A stretch of DNA of 64,000 nucleotides from Agrobacterium cucumeris (GTDB lineage Bacteria; Pseudomonadota; Alphaproteobacteria; Rhizobiales; Rhizobiaceae), in contig NZ_CP080387.1 of the NCBI RefSeq assembly GCF_030036535.1, positions 2,352,501-2,416,500 of the forward strand, in the 5' to 3' direction. Below the pieces are notes generated by a model that saw only the letters and a list, made by a program, of their open reading frames with translations, searched no databases and was not told the origin of the DNA. Both the position numbers and the translations under genes were made by a program. Below, in pieces: positions 1-9,501 of the stretch (position 1 is its first letter; each line of letters begins with the position of its first letter).

Positions 1-122
1 ATGAATGTGATGACGAAGGCCCCCAAGAAGGCCTTTCCCGTCTTAACCGTTCCTCCCGGGCGCGCATCCGCCGAGCGACATTGCGCTTATAGTTGAATGC
101 GACCGATACGCAGGGAAGAACA

Positions 123-1325
123 ATGAGCCGACGTATTTTACCCCTATTTGCTTCTTTGTGTGTAACCGCGGTCCTGGCAGGATGCAGCGATGGCGGCGAG
201 AGCGGCCAGACCGCGGGTCAGGGTGCCGAGCGTCCGCCGTCTCCGGTCAGCATCATCCTGATGAAGAGCAGCGAATATCCTCTGACAACAGTGCTTCCCG
301 GTCGCGCCAGCGCGTTCCAGACGGCCGAGATCCGTCCGCGCGTCACCGGCATCATCCGCGAAATTCCCTTCAAGGAAGGCAGCGAAGTCAAGCAGGGCGA
401 CGTTCTCTACCAGATCGAAGACAACACCTATCTTGCGGAAGTGGCGCAGGCCAAGGCCAGCGTGGCGAAGGCCGAAGCCAGCGTTCCAAGCGCCGAGGCG
501 AACCTTGCCCGCTACGAACGGCTGGTCAACAGCGGCGCAACGCAGATCGAATATGAAAACGCCAAGGTGACGCTGCTGCAGGCACAGGCCGACGTGGCCC
601 AGACCAAGGCGGCGCTGGAAACGGCTGAAATCAATCTCGATCTCACCAAGGTTCGCGCGCCTTTCGATGGCATCACCAGCGCCACCGCTTTCAGCATCGG
701 CAACGTGGTAACGGCAAACCAGACGACCGCTTTGACGACGCTGCGCCGCATCGATCCGATCTATATCGATCTGATGGAATCCAGCATCAATCTTCTGCGT
801 CTGAAAAATGCGATTTCGTCGGGCCAGCTCGGCGGCGACACCAAGGAAACCGGCATTCATCTGACGCTGGAAGACGGCACCGAATACAAACATGACGGCA
901 AGATCGACATGTCGGACATGGCGGTGAGCGAAACAACGGGCACTTTCTCCATTCGCGCCCTCTTCGACAATCCGGACGATCTTCTGCTTCCCGGCACCTA
1001 TGTTCGCGCCACGCTGACCATCGGCAAGGAGAAGGGCTTCCGCATTCCGCAGCGCGCGGCAAGCCGCAACGCCAATGGCGAACTGACCGCAAAGTTCGTC
1101 TCGGCGGAAAACAAGGTGGAAACCCGCACCTTCCCGTCCAGCCAGCAATCCAACAACGCCTGGCTGGTGATGGAAAACGTCAAGGATGGCGACAAGCTCA
1201 TCGTGGACGGCTTCCAGTGGATTGCCGACGGCGCAACTGTCGCGCCGGTGGAAGTAACCATCGACGATCGCGGTATCGTTGTTCTGCCGCAGCAAGCTCC
1301 GCCTGCCGCCGCCCCCTCGAAATAA
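123..1325 (+). CDS. RND efflux periplasmic adaptor (membrane fusion) lipoprotein
   Basis: Periplasmic adaptor of a tripartite RND drug-efflux pump, bridging the inner-membrane pump and outer-membrane channel encoded just downstream. An in-frame ATG lies at 93, but I start at 123. There a ribosome site (agggaag) precedes a classic lipoprotein signal: basic MSRR, hydrophobic core, and lipobox LAGC with the acylated Cys at residue 21. The rest is AcrA/MexA-like: a beta-barrel/lipoyl region around PRVTGIIREI and VLYQIED, an alpha-helical hairpin rich in Ala/Glu (about residues 95-165), then a lipoyl return near VRAPFDGI. Length (400 aa) is normal. The operon resembles AmeABC of Agrobacterium; I recall that system but cannot confirm orthology. 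A TetR regulator might lie left of the window. Confidence 0.93.
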   Translation: MSRRILPLFASLCVTAVLAGCSDGGESGQTAGQGAERPPSPVSIILMKSSEYPLTTVLPGRASAFQTAEIRPRVTGIIREIPFKEGSEVKQGDVLYQIEDNTYLAEVAQAKASVAKAEASVPSAEANLARYERLVNSGATQIEYENAKVTLLQAQADVAQTKAALETAEINLDLTKVRAPFDGITSATAFSIGNVVTANQTTALTTLRRIDPIYIDLMESSINLLRLKNAISSGQLGGDTKETGIHLTLEDGTEYKHDGKIDMSDMAVSETTGTFSIRALFDNPDDLLLPGTYVRATLTIGKEKGFRIPQRAASRNANGELTAKFVSAENKVETRTFPSSQQSNNAWLVMENVKDGDKLIVDGFQWIADGATVAPVEVTIDDRGIVVLPQQAPPAAAPSK

Positions 1326-1378
1326 GCATGAGCACGAAACCCTCGGTCGAAGCTCGTAAAAGGTAAGGCAGGACTGCC

Positions 1379-4300
1379 ATGGCCCATTTCTTCATCCGGC
1401 GCCCCGTTTTTGCATGGGTTATCGCCATCGTCATCATGCTGGGCGGCGCGTTGGCAATCGCGACGCTCTCCATCTCGCAATATCCCGATATTGCGCCGAC
1501 GACGGTGCGCGTCAGCGCGACCTATAACGGCGCCAGCGCCGAAACAGTCGAAAAATCGGTAACGACGATCATCGAGGACGGCATGACCGGCCTCGACGAC
1601 CTCACCTATATGACGTCGTCTTCCTCCACCGGCAGCGCCGAAGTGACACTGACCTTCGGTAACAGCATCATGCCTGACATTGCGCAGGTTCAGGTGCAGA
1701 ACAAGCTGCAGCTCGTCCAGTCGCAGTTGCCTGATACCGTGCAGCAGCAGGGTATCCAGGTCAGCCGCTCCACATCGAGCATCCTGATGGTCGGGGCGCT
1801 TATCTCGACCGACGGCAAGCGCAATTCGGCCGATCTCGGCGACGTGTTCTCCTCACGCGTCGAAGACCAGATCAAGCGTCTGGAAGGTGTGGGCAGCATC
1901 AACGTCTTCGGCTCCGAATATGCGATGCGCATCTGGCTGGATCCGTTCAAGCTCAACAAATATCAGCTGACCACGGCCGACGTCACCGGCGCCATCCAAA
2001 GCCAGAACACGCAGGTTTCGGTCGGCTCGCTCGGCGCGGTGCCTGCCGTCAAGGGTCAGCAGCTCAACGTAACGGTAACGGCGCAGAGCCAGCTCACCAC
2101 GGTCGCCGATTTCGAATCGGTGATCCTGAAAGTCGAAAAAGATGGCTCGACCGTCCGCCTCAGCGACGTGGCCCGCATCGAAATCGGCCAGGAAACCTAT
2201 GGTGGGGATTCCCGTTCCAACGGCCGGCCTTCTGCCGGTTTCGCGGTCAATCTTGCCACGGGTGCGAACGCGCTCGATACGGCGGCGCGCGTAAAGTCGG
2301 CGCTCTCGGCCGTCGAGGGTTCGCTGCCCGAAGGCGTTTCGATCGAATATCCCTACGACACGACACCCTTCGTGAAGCTCTCGATCGAGAAAGTGGTGCA
2401 TACGCTGATCGAAGCGATCATCCTCGTCTTCGTCGTGCTTCTGGTGTTCCTGCAGAACCTCAGAGCCACCTTTATTCCGATGATTGCCGTGCCCGTCGTG
2501 CTGCTCGGCACCTTCGGCATCCTTGCGCTGACGGGATATTCCATCAACACCCTCACCATGTTCGCCATGGTTCTGGCCATCGGCCTTCTCGTCGATGACG
2601 CCATCGTCGTTGTCGAAAACGTCGAGCGCATCATGTCGGAAGAAGGCCTGTCGCCGGTCGAGGCAACCGAAAAATCGATGGGTGAAATCACCGGGGCGAT
2701 CATCGGCATCGCGCTTGTATTGACGGCCGTGTTCATTCCGATGGCCTTCTTCGGCGGATCGACGGGTATCATCTATCGTCAGTTCTCGATCACCATCGTT
2801 TCAGCCATGCTGCTTTCAGCGGTGGTCGCCATCGTTCTGACGCCGGCACTCTGCGCCACGATGCTCAAGCCCATCGACCACCATAAAAAGCAGCGCGGTC
2901 CGGGAGCGTGGTTCAACCGCGGCTTCGGGAAGACGACGGACGGCTATGTCTCCTCCATCGGCTACCTGCTGAAACGCCCCCTGCGCGTGATGATCCTCTT
3001 TGCAATCGTCATTGGCGGCTGCGCCTGGTTCTTCAGCAAGCTGCCAAGCTCGTTCTTGCCGCAGGAAGACCAGGGCGTGCTTCTGACGATCATTCAGACG
3101 CCGACCGGTTCGAACATCGAACGCACCAACGAGGTGGTGAAGCAGGTCGAGAGCTACTTCCGCGAAAAAGAAGCCGCCAATGTCGAATCGGTTTTCGGCG
3201 TGCTTGGCTTCAGCTTCAGCGGCTCGGGTCAGAACAACGCAATCGTCTTCACCAAGCTCAAGGATTTCGGCGAACGAACCGCGCCCGATCAGCACGCTGC
3301 CGCCATCGTGCAGCGCGCCATGGGCACCTTCTTCGGTTTCCGCGATGCGCAGGTCTTCCCGCTTCTGCCGCCAGCCATTCAGGGCATGGGTACATCGAGC
3401 GGTTTCTCGATGTATCTCGTGGATAGCGGCCGCAACGGCACTGACGCCCTGACTGCTTCATCCAAGGAACTGATCGCGCTTGCCACCGGCAATCCGAAGA
3501 TCAGTTCGCTTCGAAGCGACAGCCAGGACAATGAAACGCAGATGAAGATCATTCTCGATCAGGAAAAGATGGGAGCCATGGGCGTCGATCTTGCCTCCGT
3601 GAATCTCATGCTAACGACGATCTTTGCCGGCCGGGATGTCAATGACTTCACGCTCAACGGCGAACTCAAGCCCGTCTATGTCCAGAGCGACGCGCCCTAC
3701 CGCATGCAGCCGGACGACCTCAAGTTCTGGTATGCCCGCAACACCAACGGCGAAATGGTGCCCTTCTCCTCCTTCAGCGAGGTGAAGTGGATCAACGCCC
3801 CGCCGTCTCTGGCACGCTATAATGGTACGGGCGCAATCTCGCTTGAAGGTACCGCCGGGACGGGTGTTGCCTCCGGTGACGCCATGGACGAGATGGAGCG
3901 GCTGACGGCAAGCCTGCCGGGCGGCTACACCGTGGCGTGGCAGGGCATTTCCTACCAGGAACGTCTGTCCGGTTCGCAGGCGCCCATGCTTTACGCTCTG
4001 TCGGTGCTCATCGTGTTCCTTTGCCTTGCCGCGCTTTATGAAAGCTGGTCCATCCCCTTCTCGGTCATCATGGCCGTGCCGGTGGGTGTGCTTGGCGCAT
4101 TGACCGCAGCACATTTCTTCGGCCAGTCGAACGACGTCTACTTCAAGGTGGGCCTGCTGACGACCATCGGTCTTGCGGCGAAAAACGCGATCCTGATCGT
4201 CGAATTCGCCAAGGAAAGGCAGGAGCACGGCTTAACTTTGCTGGAGGCGACACTTGAGGCTGCCAAGCTGCGCCTGCGTCCGATCATCATGACGTCGCTC

Positions 4301-4468
4301 GCCTTTATCCTCGGTGTCGTACCTCTCGCTATTGCAACCGGGGCAGGTTCCGCGGCGCAAAATGCAATCGGTATCGGGGTGCTGGGTGGTATGCTTTCTG
4401 CAACACTGCTCGGAATTTTCTTCGTTCCGTCCTTTTTCGTCATCATTCGTCGCCTTTCAAGGCGTTAA
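1379..4468 (+). CDS. RND multidrug efflux transporter, inner-membrane pump (HAE1/AcrB type)
   Basis: Proton-driven trimeric pump that takes amphiphilic compounds from the inner membrane/periplasm. It is 1029 residues, the standard AcrB/MexB length, with two repeats of one TM helix, a large periplasmic porter/docking domain, and a five- or six-helix bundle. The proton-relay residues are present: the Asp pair D406-D407 in GLLVDDAIVVVENV and Lys935 in GLAAKNAILIVEF. The N-terminus MAHFFIRRPVFAWVIAI is the family hallmark. It lies 53 bp after the adaptor gene and is certainly cotranscribed with it. It could be AmeB; substrate range cannot be read from sequence. Confidence 0.96.
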   Translation: MAHFFIRRPVFAWVIAIVIMLGGALAIATLSISQYPDIAPTTVRVSATYNGASAETVEKSVTTIIEDGMTGLDDLTYMTSSSSTGSAEVTLTFGNSIMPDIAQVQVQNKLQLVQSQLPDTVQQQGIQVSRSTSSILMVGALISTDGKRNSADLGDVFSSRVEDQIKRLEGVGSINVFGSEYAMRIWLDPFKLNKYQLTTADVTGAIQSQNTQVSVGSLGAVPAVKGQQLNVTVTAQSQLTTVADFESVILKVEKDGSTVRLSDVARIEIGQETYGGDSRSNGRPSAGFAVNLATGANALDTAARVKSALSAVEGSLPEGVSIEYPYDTTPFVKLSIEKVVHTLIEAIILVFVVLLVFLQNLRATFIPMIAVPVVLLGTFGILALTGYSINTLTMFAMVLAIGLLVDDAIVVVENVERIMSEEGLSPVEATEKSMGEITGAIIGIALVLTAVFIPMAFFGGSTGIIYRQFSITIVSAMLLSAVVAIVLTPALCATMLKPIDHHKKQRGPGAWFNRGFGKTTDGYVSSIGYLLKRPLRVMILFAIVIGGCAWFFSKLPSSFLPQEDQGVLLTIIQTPTGSNIERTNEVVKQVESYFREKEAANVESVFGVLGFSFSGSGQNNAIVFTKLKDFGERTAPDQHAAAIVQRAMGTFFGFRDAQVFPLLPPAIQGMGTSSGFSMYLVDSGRNGTDALTASSKELIALATGNPKISSLRSDSQDNETQMKIILDQEKMGAMGVDLASVNLMLTTIFAGRDVNDFTLNGELKPVYVQSDAPYRMQPDDLKFWYARNTNGEMVPFSSFSEVKWINAPPSLARYNGTGAISLEGTAGTGVASGDAMDEMERLTASLPGGYTVAWQGISYQERLSGSQAPMLYALSVLIVFLCLAALYESWSIPFSVIMAVPVGVLGALTAAHFFGQSNDVYFKVGLLTTIGLAAKNAILIVEFAKERQEHGLTLLEATLEAAKLRLRPIIMTSLAFILGVVPLAIATGAGSAAQNAIGIGVLGGMLSATLLGIFFVPSFFVIIRRLSRR

Positions 4469-4618
4469 CAAAACAAAAATGGGCTGTGCCAACCGTTAAT
4501 ACGCTGCTAGAAATGTTGCCGATTTGGCAAATGCACGTTTCTACGGCATATCGACCGCGCAGCCCATTTGTCAGCAAGCCGCGCTCGGTAAGCCAACCTA
4601 GAGAATTGGGAAAATTAT

Positions 4619-6061
4619 ATGCTGTCTATTCGCGCTACTCTTCCCCTGACAATGCTGCTGCTCTCAGGCTGCGTTGTTGGACCCGACCACAAGACGCCGG
4701 AAGTTCAATTGCCGGGAAAGTTTGCGGAAGCCGGAAAAACCAGTAATGGCGACATCAGCAGCGTTGCATGGTGGACTGCCTTCAACGACGGCCGCCTGAA
4801 CGGTTACGTTTCGACGGGCCTGGCGCAGAACCTCACCGTGATGCAGGCGATCGAGCGTATCAATCAGGCGCAGGCCCAGGTGATCGTGGACGGCGCCGGC
4901 GGCCTGCCGAGCCTGACGGGCAGTGGCAGCCACACGACCAGCGGAACCAAGGGCAGCTATCGTGACGTTCCCGTCACAAACGTGTCCAACGGCAGCCTCA
5001 GCGTTTCCTGGTTCCTCGACCTCTTCGGCCGCTACCGCCGGGCAACGGAAAGCGCCAATGCGTCGCTCGATGCCGCTTATTCTACCGTTGATGTTCAGCG
5101 CCTGACACTGATTTCGTCAGTGGCCGCAGCCTATATCGACGTGCGTTATTATCAGGAGCGTCTGGCGATTGCCCGTCAGAACCTGTCTTCCCGCCGCGAA
5201 ACGCTTGATCTGACCAAGTTGCAGCTCGAAGCCGGTGCGGCCTCACGTCTTGACGTCGTCCAGTCCGAAGGTCTGGTCAATTCCACGCTGTCACAGATCC
5301 CCGGCCTTGAAACCAGCTTCCGCAAGGCCGCGCATCGCATCGCGACCCTGCTCGGCATGCCGGCCTCATCGCTTATTACCGAACTGCAGAAGGGCGCACG
5401 CCAGCCTGTTGCGCGCGCGATTCCCCGCACCGGTATCCCGGCCGACCTGATCCGCAACCGTCCGGACATTCGCGTCGCCGAACGCAATCTTGCCGCTGCT
5501 GTCGCCACGATAGGTGTAACCGAGGCTCAACTTTATCCGAGCATCGAGCTTGGTGGCGCGATCACCCCGAGCTACAATTTCCTGAGCGGCGGCGGTAGAG
5601 GAACGGCCAATAGCTGGTCCTTCGGTCCAAGCCTCACTCTTCCGATCCTTGATGGTGGCCGACTGCGCGCCAACGTCGACATCGCCAACTCGCAGGCGCG
5701 CGAACAATATCTCGTCTGGAAATCGACCGTTCTTAACGCGGTGGAAGAAGTCGAGAACGCCCTGGCCGCCGTCAATCGCGACCAGCGTACCGTCGATGCC
5801 CTGAGAAAGACCGTCGCCTCCTACCAGGAAGCGCTGCAGCTCTCCACCGCCAGCTATCGTGATGGTGCATCGTCCTTGCTCGATGTTCTGGATGCCCAGC
5901 GTTCTGTCTCGGATGCGCAGGCAAACCTTGCCACGGCGATCCAGACGACTGCACAGGACTACGTGTCGCTGAACGTGGCGCTCGGCGGCGGTTATGCCGT
6001 TGGCCAGCCAGCCCCGAAGAAAGCAGCCGGCCCGACCCGGACCGCAGCGAAGGCCATGTAA
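4619..6061 (+). CDS. Outer-membrane efflux channel lipoprotein (NodT/OprM family)
   Basis: TolC-like outer-membrane factor completing the tripartite pump. The signal peptide ends in lipobox LLSGC, so Cys18 is the lipidated residue, followed by VVGPDHKTPE, a typical NodT/OprM start. Two OEP repeats follow (about residues 60-250 and 270-455) with long amphipathic helices and the RPDIRVAERNLAAA segment seen in this family. 480 aa is a normal length. The 150-bp gap after the pump gene shows no terminator, and a strong terminator follows the stop codon, so this is the operon's last gene. The C-terminus is a basic, Ala/Pro/Lys-rich tail of about 20 residues. Confidence 0.94.
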   Translation: MLSIRATLPLTMLLLSGCVVGPDHKTPEVQLPGKFAEAGKTSNGDISSVAWWTAFNDGRLNGYVSTGLAQNLTVMQAIERINQAQAQVIVDGAGGLPSLTGSGSHTTSGTKGSYRDVPVTNVSNGSLSVSWFLDLFGRYRRATESANASLDAAYSTVDVQRLTLISSVAAAYIDVRYYQERLAIARQNLSSRRETLDLTKLQLEAGAASRLDVVQSEGLVNSTLSQIPGLETSFRKAAHRIATLLGMPASSLITELQKGARQPVARAIPRTGIPADLIRNRPDIRVAERNLAAAVATIGVTEAQLYPSIELGGAITPSYNFLSGGGRGTANSWSFGPSLTLPILDGGRLRANVDIANSQAREQYLVWKSTVLNAVEEVENALAAVNRDQRTVDALRKTVASYQEALQLSTASYRDGASSLLDVLDAQRSVSDAQANLATAIQTTAQDYVSLNVALGGGYAVGQPAPKKAAGPTRTAAKAM

Positions 6062-6081
6062 GACACGCCACAAGGCAAACG

Positions 6082-6113
6082 AAAAAGCCCGCGTTTCGAC
6101 GCGGGCTTTTTTA
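6082..6113 (+). terminator. Rho-independent terminator of the efflux operon
   Basis: Perfect 12-bp stem (AAAAAGCCCGCG pairing with CGCGGGCTTTTT) with a TTTCGA loop and a T-rich tail, 20 bp after the outer-membrane factor stop codon. Confidence 0.9.
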
Positions 6114-6126
6114 TTGTTCCAGACAT

Positions 6127-6159
6127 AAAAAAAGCACCGGTCACCCGGTGCTTTTTTTT
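6127..6159 (-). terminator. Terminator downstream of efp, probably bidirectional
   Basis: Stem GCACCGG/CCGGTGC with a short loop, flanked by A7 on one side and T8 on the other, so it reads as an intrinsic terminator on both strands. It lies 20 bp past the efp stop codon and directly behind the efflux-operon terminator, insulating the two convergent units. Confidence 0.88.
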
Positions 6160-6178
6160 GTTTAACCCGTCACCAGGC

Positions 6179-6748
6179 TCAGTTCTTGGCGCGTTCCACG
6201 TAGGAATTGTCTTCCGTGGCGATGACGACGCGGATGCCGGCATCGATATGCGGCGGAACCATCGTGCGGATGCCGTTGGAAAGGATTGCCGGCTTGTAGG
6301 ACGAAGAAGCCGTCTGGCCCTTCACAACCGGTTCCGTCTCCATGATTTCCAGCGTCACGTGGCGCGGAAGTTCAACAGCCAGCGGGTTGCCTTCGTGGAT
6401 GGAAAGAACGCAGGTCATGCCTTCCTGCAGATATGCCTTCTGGTCACCCATCGTCTCGACATCAACCACGACCTGGTCATAGTTTTCCGGGTTCATGAAG
6501 TGGAAGCCTTCGCCGTCTTCATAAAGGAATTGGAAGTTCAGGTCTTCGACGAAAGCGCGCTCGACCTGTTCGGTGGTGCGCCAGCGCTCGGAGACCTTCG
6601 TGCCATCAACGATGCGGCGCATGTCCACCTGCGTGACCGGCGTGCCCTTGCCGGGGTGAAAGTTCTGCGCGGTAAGAACGACGTAAAGCTTGCCGTCCAC
6701 GTCGAGAACATTGCCCTTGCGGACGGATGAGGCGATAACCTTGACCAT
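6179..6748 (-). CDS. efp: Translation elongation factor P
   Basis: EF-P binds between the ribosomal P and E sites and relieves stalling at polyproline stretches. The ORF is open further upstream, but the ATG at 6748 has a good site (aaggaag) and begins [15 protein letters not shown], giving the canonical 189 residues. Three domains are present: KOW-like N-terminal, OB domain II, and C-terminal OB with the signature-like [22 protein letters not shown] end. The modification loop NFHPGKGTP places Lys34 exactly where bacteria of the EpmA type add beta-lysine. The matching ligase and aminomutase genes are divergent, 250 bp away, so the modification type is well supported. Usually a single-copy, highly expressed gene. 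Confidence 0.97.
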   Translation of the reverse strand: MVKVIASSVRKGNVLDVDGKLYVVLTAQNFHPGKGTPVTQVDMRRIVDGTKVSERWRTTEQVERAFVEDLNFQFLYEDGEGFHFMNPENYDQVVVDVETMGDQKAYLQEGMTCVLSIHEGNPLAVELPRHVTLEIMETEPVVKGQTASSSYKPAILSNGIRTMVPPHIDAGIRVVIATEDNSYVERAKN

Positions 6749-6855
6749 ATGACTTCCTTGTAACTCGATGAAATGCGTCGTAAAGGACTGCGCGGCAGCA
6801 CCGGCCCCGGCAGACATTTTGTCTTTTTTCTGGGGCGCAACTACCTTAAATCCGC

Positions 6856-6887
6856 GCGAATTGCCAGCCTTCTACAGCAATTCGCGG
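6856..6887. repeat. Perfect 10-bp inverted repeat between efp and epmA
   Basis: CGCGAATTGC and GCAATTCGCG, separated by 12 bases, lie in the 250-bp divergent promoter region of efp and epmA. It could be an operator, a hairpin in the efp leader or the epmA leader, or a repeat remnant; no T-run follows, so it is not an obvious terminator. Confidence 0.6.
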
Positions 6888-6898
6888 AAGAGTGCCTA

Positions 6899-6930
6899 GC
6901 GGTTTTCCGCCCGGAATTGCTTTAAATGAC
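6899..6930. repeat. Candidate rhizobial intergenic repeat, copy A
   Basis: The segment begins AGCGGTTTTCCGCCCGG and continues AATTGCTTTAAATGA. It resembles a short intergenic motif common in Rhizobiaceae genomes (recalled, not searched). A second, diverged copy is at 33380-33414 in this window. It sits between efp and epmA. Confidence 0.4.
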
Positions 6931-6998
6931 GCGATCAGGCGTTTTGCGGGGCGTTTATCCGCAACAGGCGCCGCAGAGAAGACGGAAAAGAAGAGAAG

Positions 6999-8063
6999 AT
7001 GCGTGCACGCAACGAGACAATGTCGCCCTGGTGGACGCCCGACGTCCATGCCGACCGCCGCGCTTTTCTCATTGGCCGCAACGCGATCCAGTCGGCATTT
7101 CGCAGCCACTTTGCCCGCGCTGATTTTCTCGAGGTCGATACCGCCACCCTGCAGATTTCCCCCGGTAACGAGGCCCACCTGCACGCCTTTGCCACTGAGG
7201 GCCTGACGCCGGGCGGCGATGCCGTACCGCTCTATCTCCATACCTCGCCGGAATTCGCCTGCAAGAAGCTGCTTGCGGCCGGTGAAAAACGTATTTCCTG
7301 TTTCGCCCATGTTTACAGGAACCGGGAAAGAGGCCCCCTGCACCACCCGGAATTCACCATGCTGGAATGGTATCGGGTCGGTGAAACCTATGAGAGCTTG
7401 ATGAAGGACAGCGCCGATCTTCTGGCATTGGCCGCTGAAACCACCGGCACAAAAAACTTCACCTATCTTGGCCGCAGTGTCGATCCGTTTCTGGAGCCCG
7501 AACGCCTGAGCGTCGCCGAGGCCTTCGAGCGTTATGCGGGAATAGATCTTCTGGCCACAATCGGCCAAAACGGCGAGACCGATGAGCGACATCTCGCCGC
7601 CAGCCTTACCCATGCCGGTATCCGCGTCGCCGAAGATGATACCTGGGCGGATATGTTCAGCCGCGTCATCGTCGAGCGGGTGGAGCCGGAACTGGGTTTC
7701 GGCCGCGTCACCATTCTCGATGAATACCCAACCAGTGAAGCAGCCCTTGCCCGCAAGTCCGCAAGCGATGCGCGGGTGGCGGAACGTTTCGAGCTTTATG
7801 CCTGCGGCGTGGAACTTGCCAATGCCTTCGGTGAATTGACCGACGCTGCAGAGCAAAGACGGCGCTTCGAAATGGAAATGGCCGAGAAGCAGCGGGTCTA
7901 TGGCGAGACCTATCCGCTGGACGAGGACTTTCTGGCGGCTCTCGCCATCATGCCGCAGGCCAGCGGTATCGCGCTCGGTTTTGACCGGCTGGTAATGCTG
8001 GCAACCGGTGCTCCCCGCATCGATCTCGTCATGTGGGCACCCGTTGCGGAATATGGACGATGA
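6999..8063 (+). CDS. epmA: EF-P (R)-beta-lysine ligase (EpmA/GenX/PoxA), class II LysRS paralogue
   Basis: Activates (R)-beta-lysine and transfers it to Lys34 of EF-P. It is a LysRS-like class II catalytic core without the tRNA anticodon-binding domain. Visible motifs are motif 2, CFAHVYRNRERGPLHHPEF followed by TMLEWYR, and motif 3, GIALGFDRLVMLATGA. At 354 aa it is slightly longer than the E. coli enzyme. I start at 6999, where aagagaag abuts the ATG; an ATG at 7020 (MSPWWTPDVHADRR) is a credible alternative and closer to family starts. It overlaps epmB by ATGA, so ligase and aminomutase are translationally coupled. No hydroxylase gene (EpmC) is nearby. Confidence 0.95.
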   Translation: MRARNETMSPWWTPDVHADRRAFLIGRNAIQSAFRSHFARADFLEVDTATLQISPGNEAHLHAFATEGLTPGGDAVPLYLHTSPEFACKKLLAAGEKRISCFAHVYRNRERGPLHHPEFTMLEWYRVGETYESLMKDSADLLALAAETTGTKNFTYLGRSVDPFLEPERLSVAEAFERYAGIDLLATIGQNGETDERHLAASLTHAGIRVAEDDTWADMFSRVIVERVEPELGFGRVTILDEYPTSEAALARKSASDARVAERFELYACGVELANAFGELTDAAEQRRRFEMEMAEKQRVYGETYPLDEDFLAALAIMPQASGIALGFDRLVMLATGAPRIDLVMWAPVAEYGR

Positions 8064-9124
8064 CAAGGCTTGAAACCATCAAGACACCGGAAGCGCTTGT
8101 CGAAGCGGGGCTGATCGAGGCCAGCGCACTGGAGAGCCTGCGCGCGGTGACGCAGCGTTATGCGCTGGCGATCACGCCACCGATTGCCGACCTCATCGAC
8201 AGCCGCGACCCACAGGATCCCATTGCCCGGCAATTCGTGCCGGATATGGCCGAACTTAACCACCTTCCCGAAGAACGGGACGATCCGATCGGCGACGATG
8301 CCCATAGCCCCGTGCATGGCATCGTTCACCGTTATCCCGACCGGGTTCTTTTAAAGGCAGTGCATGTCTGCCCCGTCTATTGCCGTTTCTGTTTCCGTCG
8401 CGAAATGGTCGGCCCGCAGGGCAACGGCATGATGAGCCCGGAGGAGCTGGACGCCGCATTCGACTACATAAAAGCCAACCCGGCCATCTGGGAGGTGATC
8501 CTCACCGGCGGCGATCCGCTGGTGCTCTCGGCGCGACGCCTGTCCGATCTGATGAAGCGGTTAAAAGACATACCGCATGTGAAGATCGTTCGTTTTCATA
8601 CCCGCGTGCCGGTCGTCGATCCTGAGCGCATCGACGGGCCGCTTATCGAAGCCCTGAAAGCCAGCGGCAAGACCACCTATGTGGCTCTGCACGCCAATCA
8701 CGCACGCGAACTTGGCGACGAAGCCAGAAGCGCCTGCGCGCGGCTGATTGATGCCGGCATAGCCATGGTCAGCCAGACGGTGCTTCTGAAGGGCGTCAAT
8801 GACGACCCCGCAACTCTGGCCGAGCTTATGCGCGCCTTCGTTGAGACCCGCATCAAGCCCTATTACCTGCACCATCCAGATCTTGCGCCCGGCACCAGCC
8901 ATTTCCGGCTATCGATCGAAGAAGGCCAGCGAATCGTTTCCGCTCTGCGGGGAAATCTCTCCGGTCTCTGCCAGCCGACCTATGTTCTCGACATACCCGG
9001 AGGCCACGGCAAGGCGGCAATTGGCTCAAATGCGGCCGAAAAAACCCGCGATGGCTGTTATTCCATATCTGATTTCAACGGAAACGATCATATTTACCCG
9101 CCGCGGACAGCTGGCAGCAATTAA
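8060..9124 (+). CDS. epmB: EF-P lysine 2,3-aminomutase (EpmB/KamA family radical SAM)
   Basis: Radical SAM, PLP-dependent enzyme converting L-lysine to (R)-beta-lysine for EpmA. The radical SAM cluster motif CPVYCRFCF gives Cys104, Cys108 and Cys111, followed by FRRE as in lysine aminomutases. The PLP region is near the C-terminus (LDIPGGHGKAAIG). It is 354 aa from the ATG at 8060, which overlaps the epmA stop codon; an ATG at 8033 lies inside epmA and is rejected. It is followed by an intrinsic terminator, so epmAB is a two-gene operon. Confidence 0.95.
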   Translation: MTRLETIKTPEALVEAGLIEASALESLRAVTQRYALAITPPIADLIDSRDPQDPIARQFVPDMAELNHLPEERDDPIGDDAHSPVHGIVHRYPDRVLLKAVHVCPVYCRFCFRREMVGPQGNGMMSPEELDAAFDYIKANPAIWEVILTGGDPLVLSARRLSDLMKRLKDIPHVKIVRFHTRVPVVDPERIDGPLIEALKASGKTTYVALHANHARELGDEARSACARLIDAGIAMVSQTVLLKGVNDDPATLAELMRAFVETRIKPYYLHHPDLAPGTSHFRLSIEEGQRIVSALRGNLSGLCQPTYVLDIPGGHGKAAIGSNAAEKTRDGCYSISDFNGNDHIYPPRTAGSN

Positions 9125-9134
9125 AAAAAACATA

Positions 9135-9158
9135 AAAAGCCCGCTGTGCCGGGCTTTT
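9135..9158 (+). terminator. Terminator of epmAB
   Basis: AAAAGCCCG/CGGGCTTTT stem with a short loop (CTGTGC), 10 bp after the epmB stop codon. A second GCGGGC follows closely, so the exact fold is uncertain. Confidence 0.75.
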
Positions 9159-9337
9159 GCGGGCGGCCCCCAACGAAAACAAAAATTTCACAATTCCGCC
9201 CCTCTCCTGTCATCATAAAGAAAAATATTCTACCTATAACAATCAGCATTGATTTTCATGCGGGTCTGGATTATCAGTGTGTAACTGGAGAACGAGTCTC
9301 CTGATTCCGGACCAACACCAATTACAGGGAGTGTGTC

Positions 9338-9430
9338 ATGTCAAAATATATCAACATTAACGCAATCCTTGGTCTTGTGTCCTGGAATGCTGGATTTAAA
9401 TCCACGTGTTCCCGCTGCTGTCGAATGTGA
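9338..9430 (+). CDS. Possible 30-residue leader peptide or small protein, Cys-rich tail
   Basis: A 30-codon ORF (MSKYININAILG start, CSRCCRM end) preceded by a very good ribosome site, acagggag, seven bases from the ATG. It has Trp at residue 16 and three Cys in its last seven residues. It lies in the 377-bp stretch between epmB and the next small gene; upstream is a small inverted repeat, GGAGA-ACGAG-TCTCC (about 9286-9300). The strong site and terminal Cys cluster suggest a real small protein or a regulatory upstream ORF, but no family is recognised and chance remains possible. Confidence 0.35.
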   Translation: MSKYININAILGLVSWNAGFKSTCSRCCRM

Positions 9431-9501
9431 CTTAACGGTCTCAATTTCCTGAAATTCAGTTCGACAACATGCTGTGAATTAGCCACAGCGGGAGTATATC
9501 T

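Noticed and set aside
1..96. Short open frame at the left edge (MNVMTKAPKK)
   Set aside because: 31 codons only, no ribosome site visible and no resemblance to the TetR regulator that might be expected there.
144..1295. 383-codon open frame antisense to the efflux adaptor
   Set aside because: Exact shadow of a well-supported RND adaptor gene; composition is Arg/Gly/His-rich with no recognisable domain.
4486..4746. 86-codon frame between the RND pump and outer-membrane factor genes
   Set aside because: Overlaps the start of the outer-membrane factor gene, and its own start has no ribosome site.
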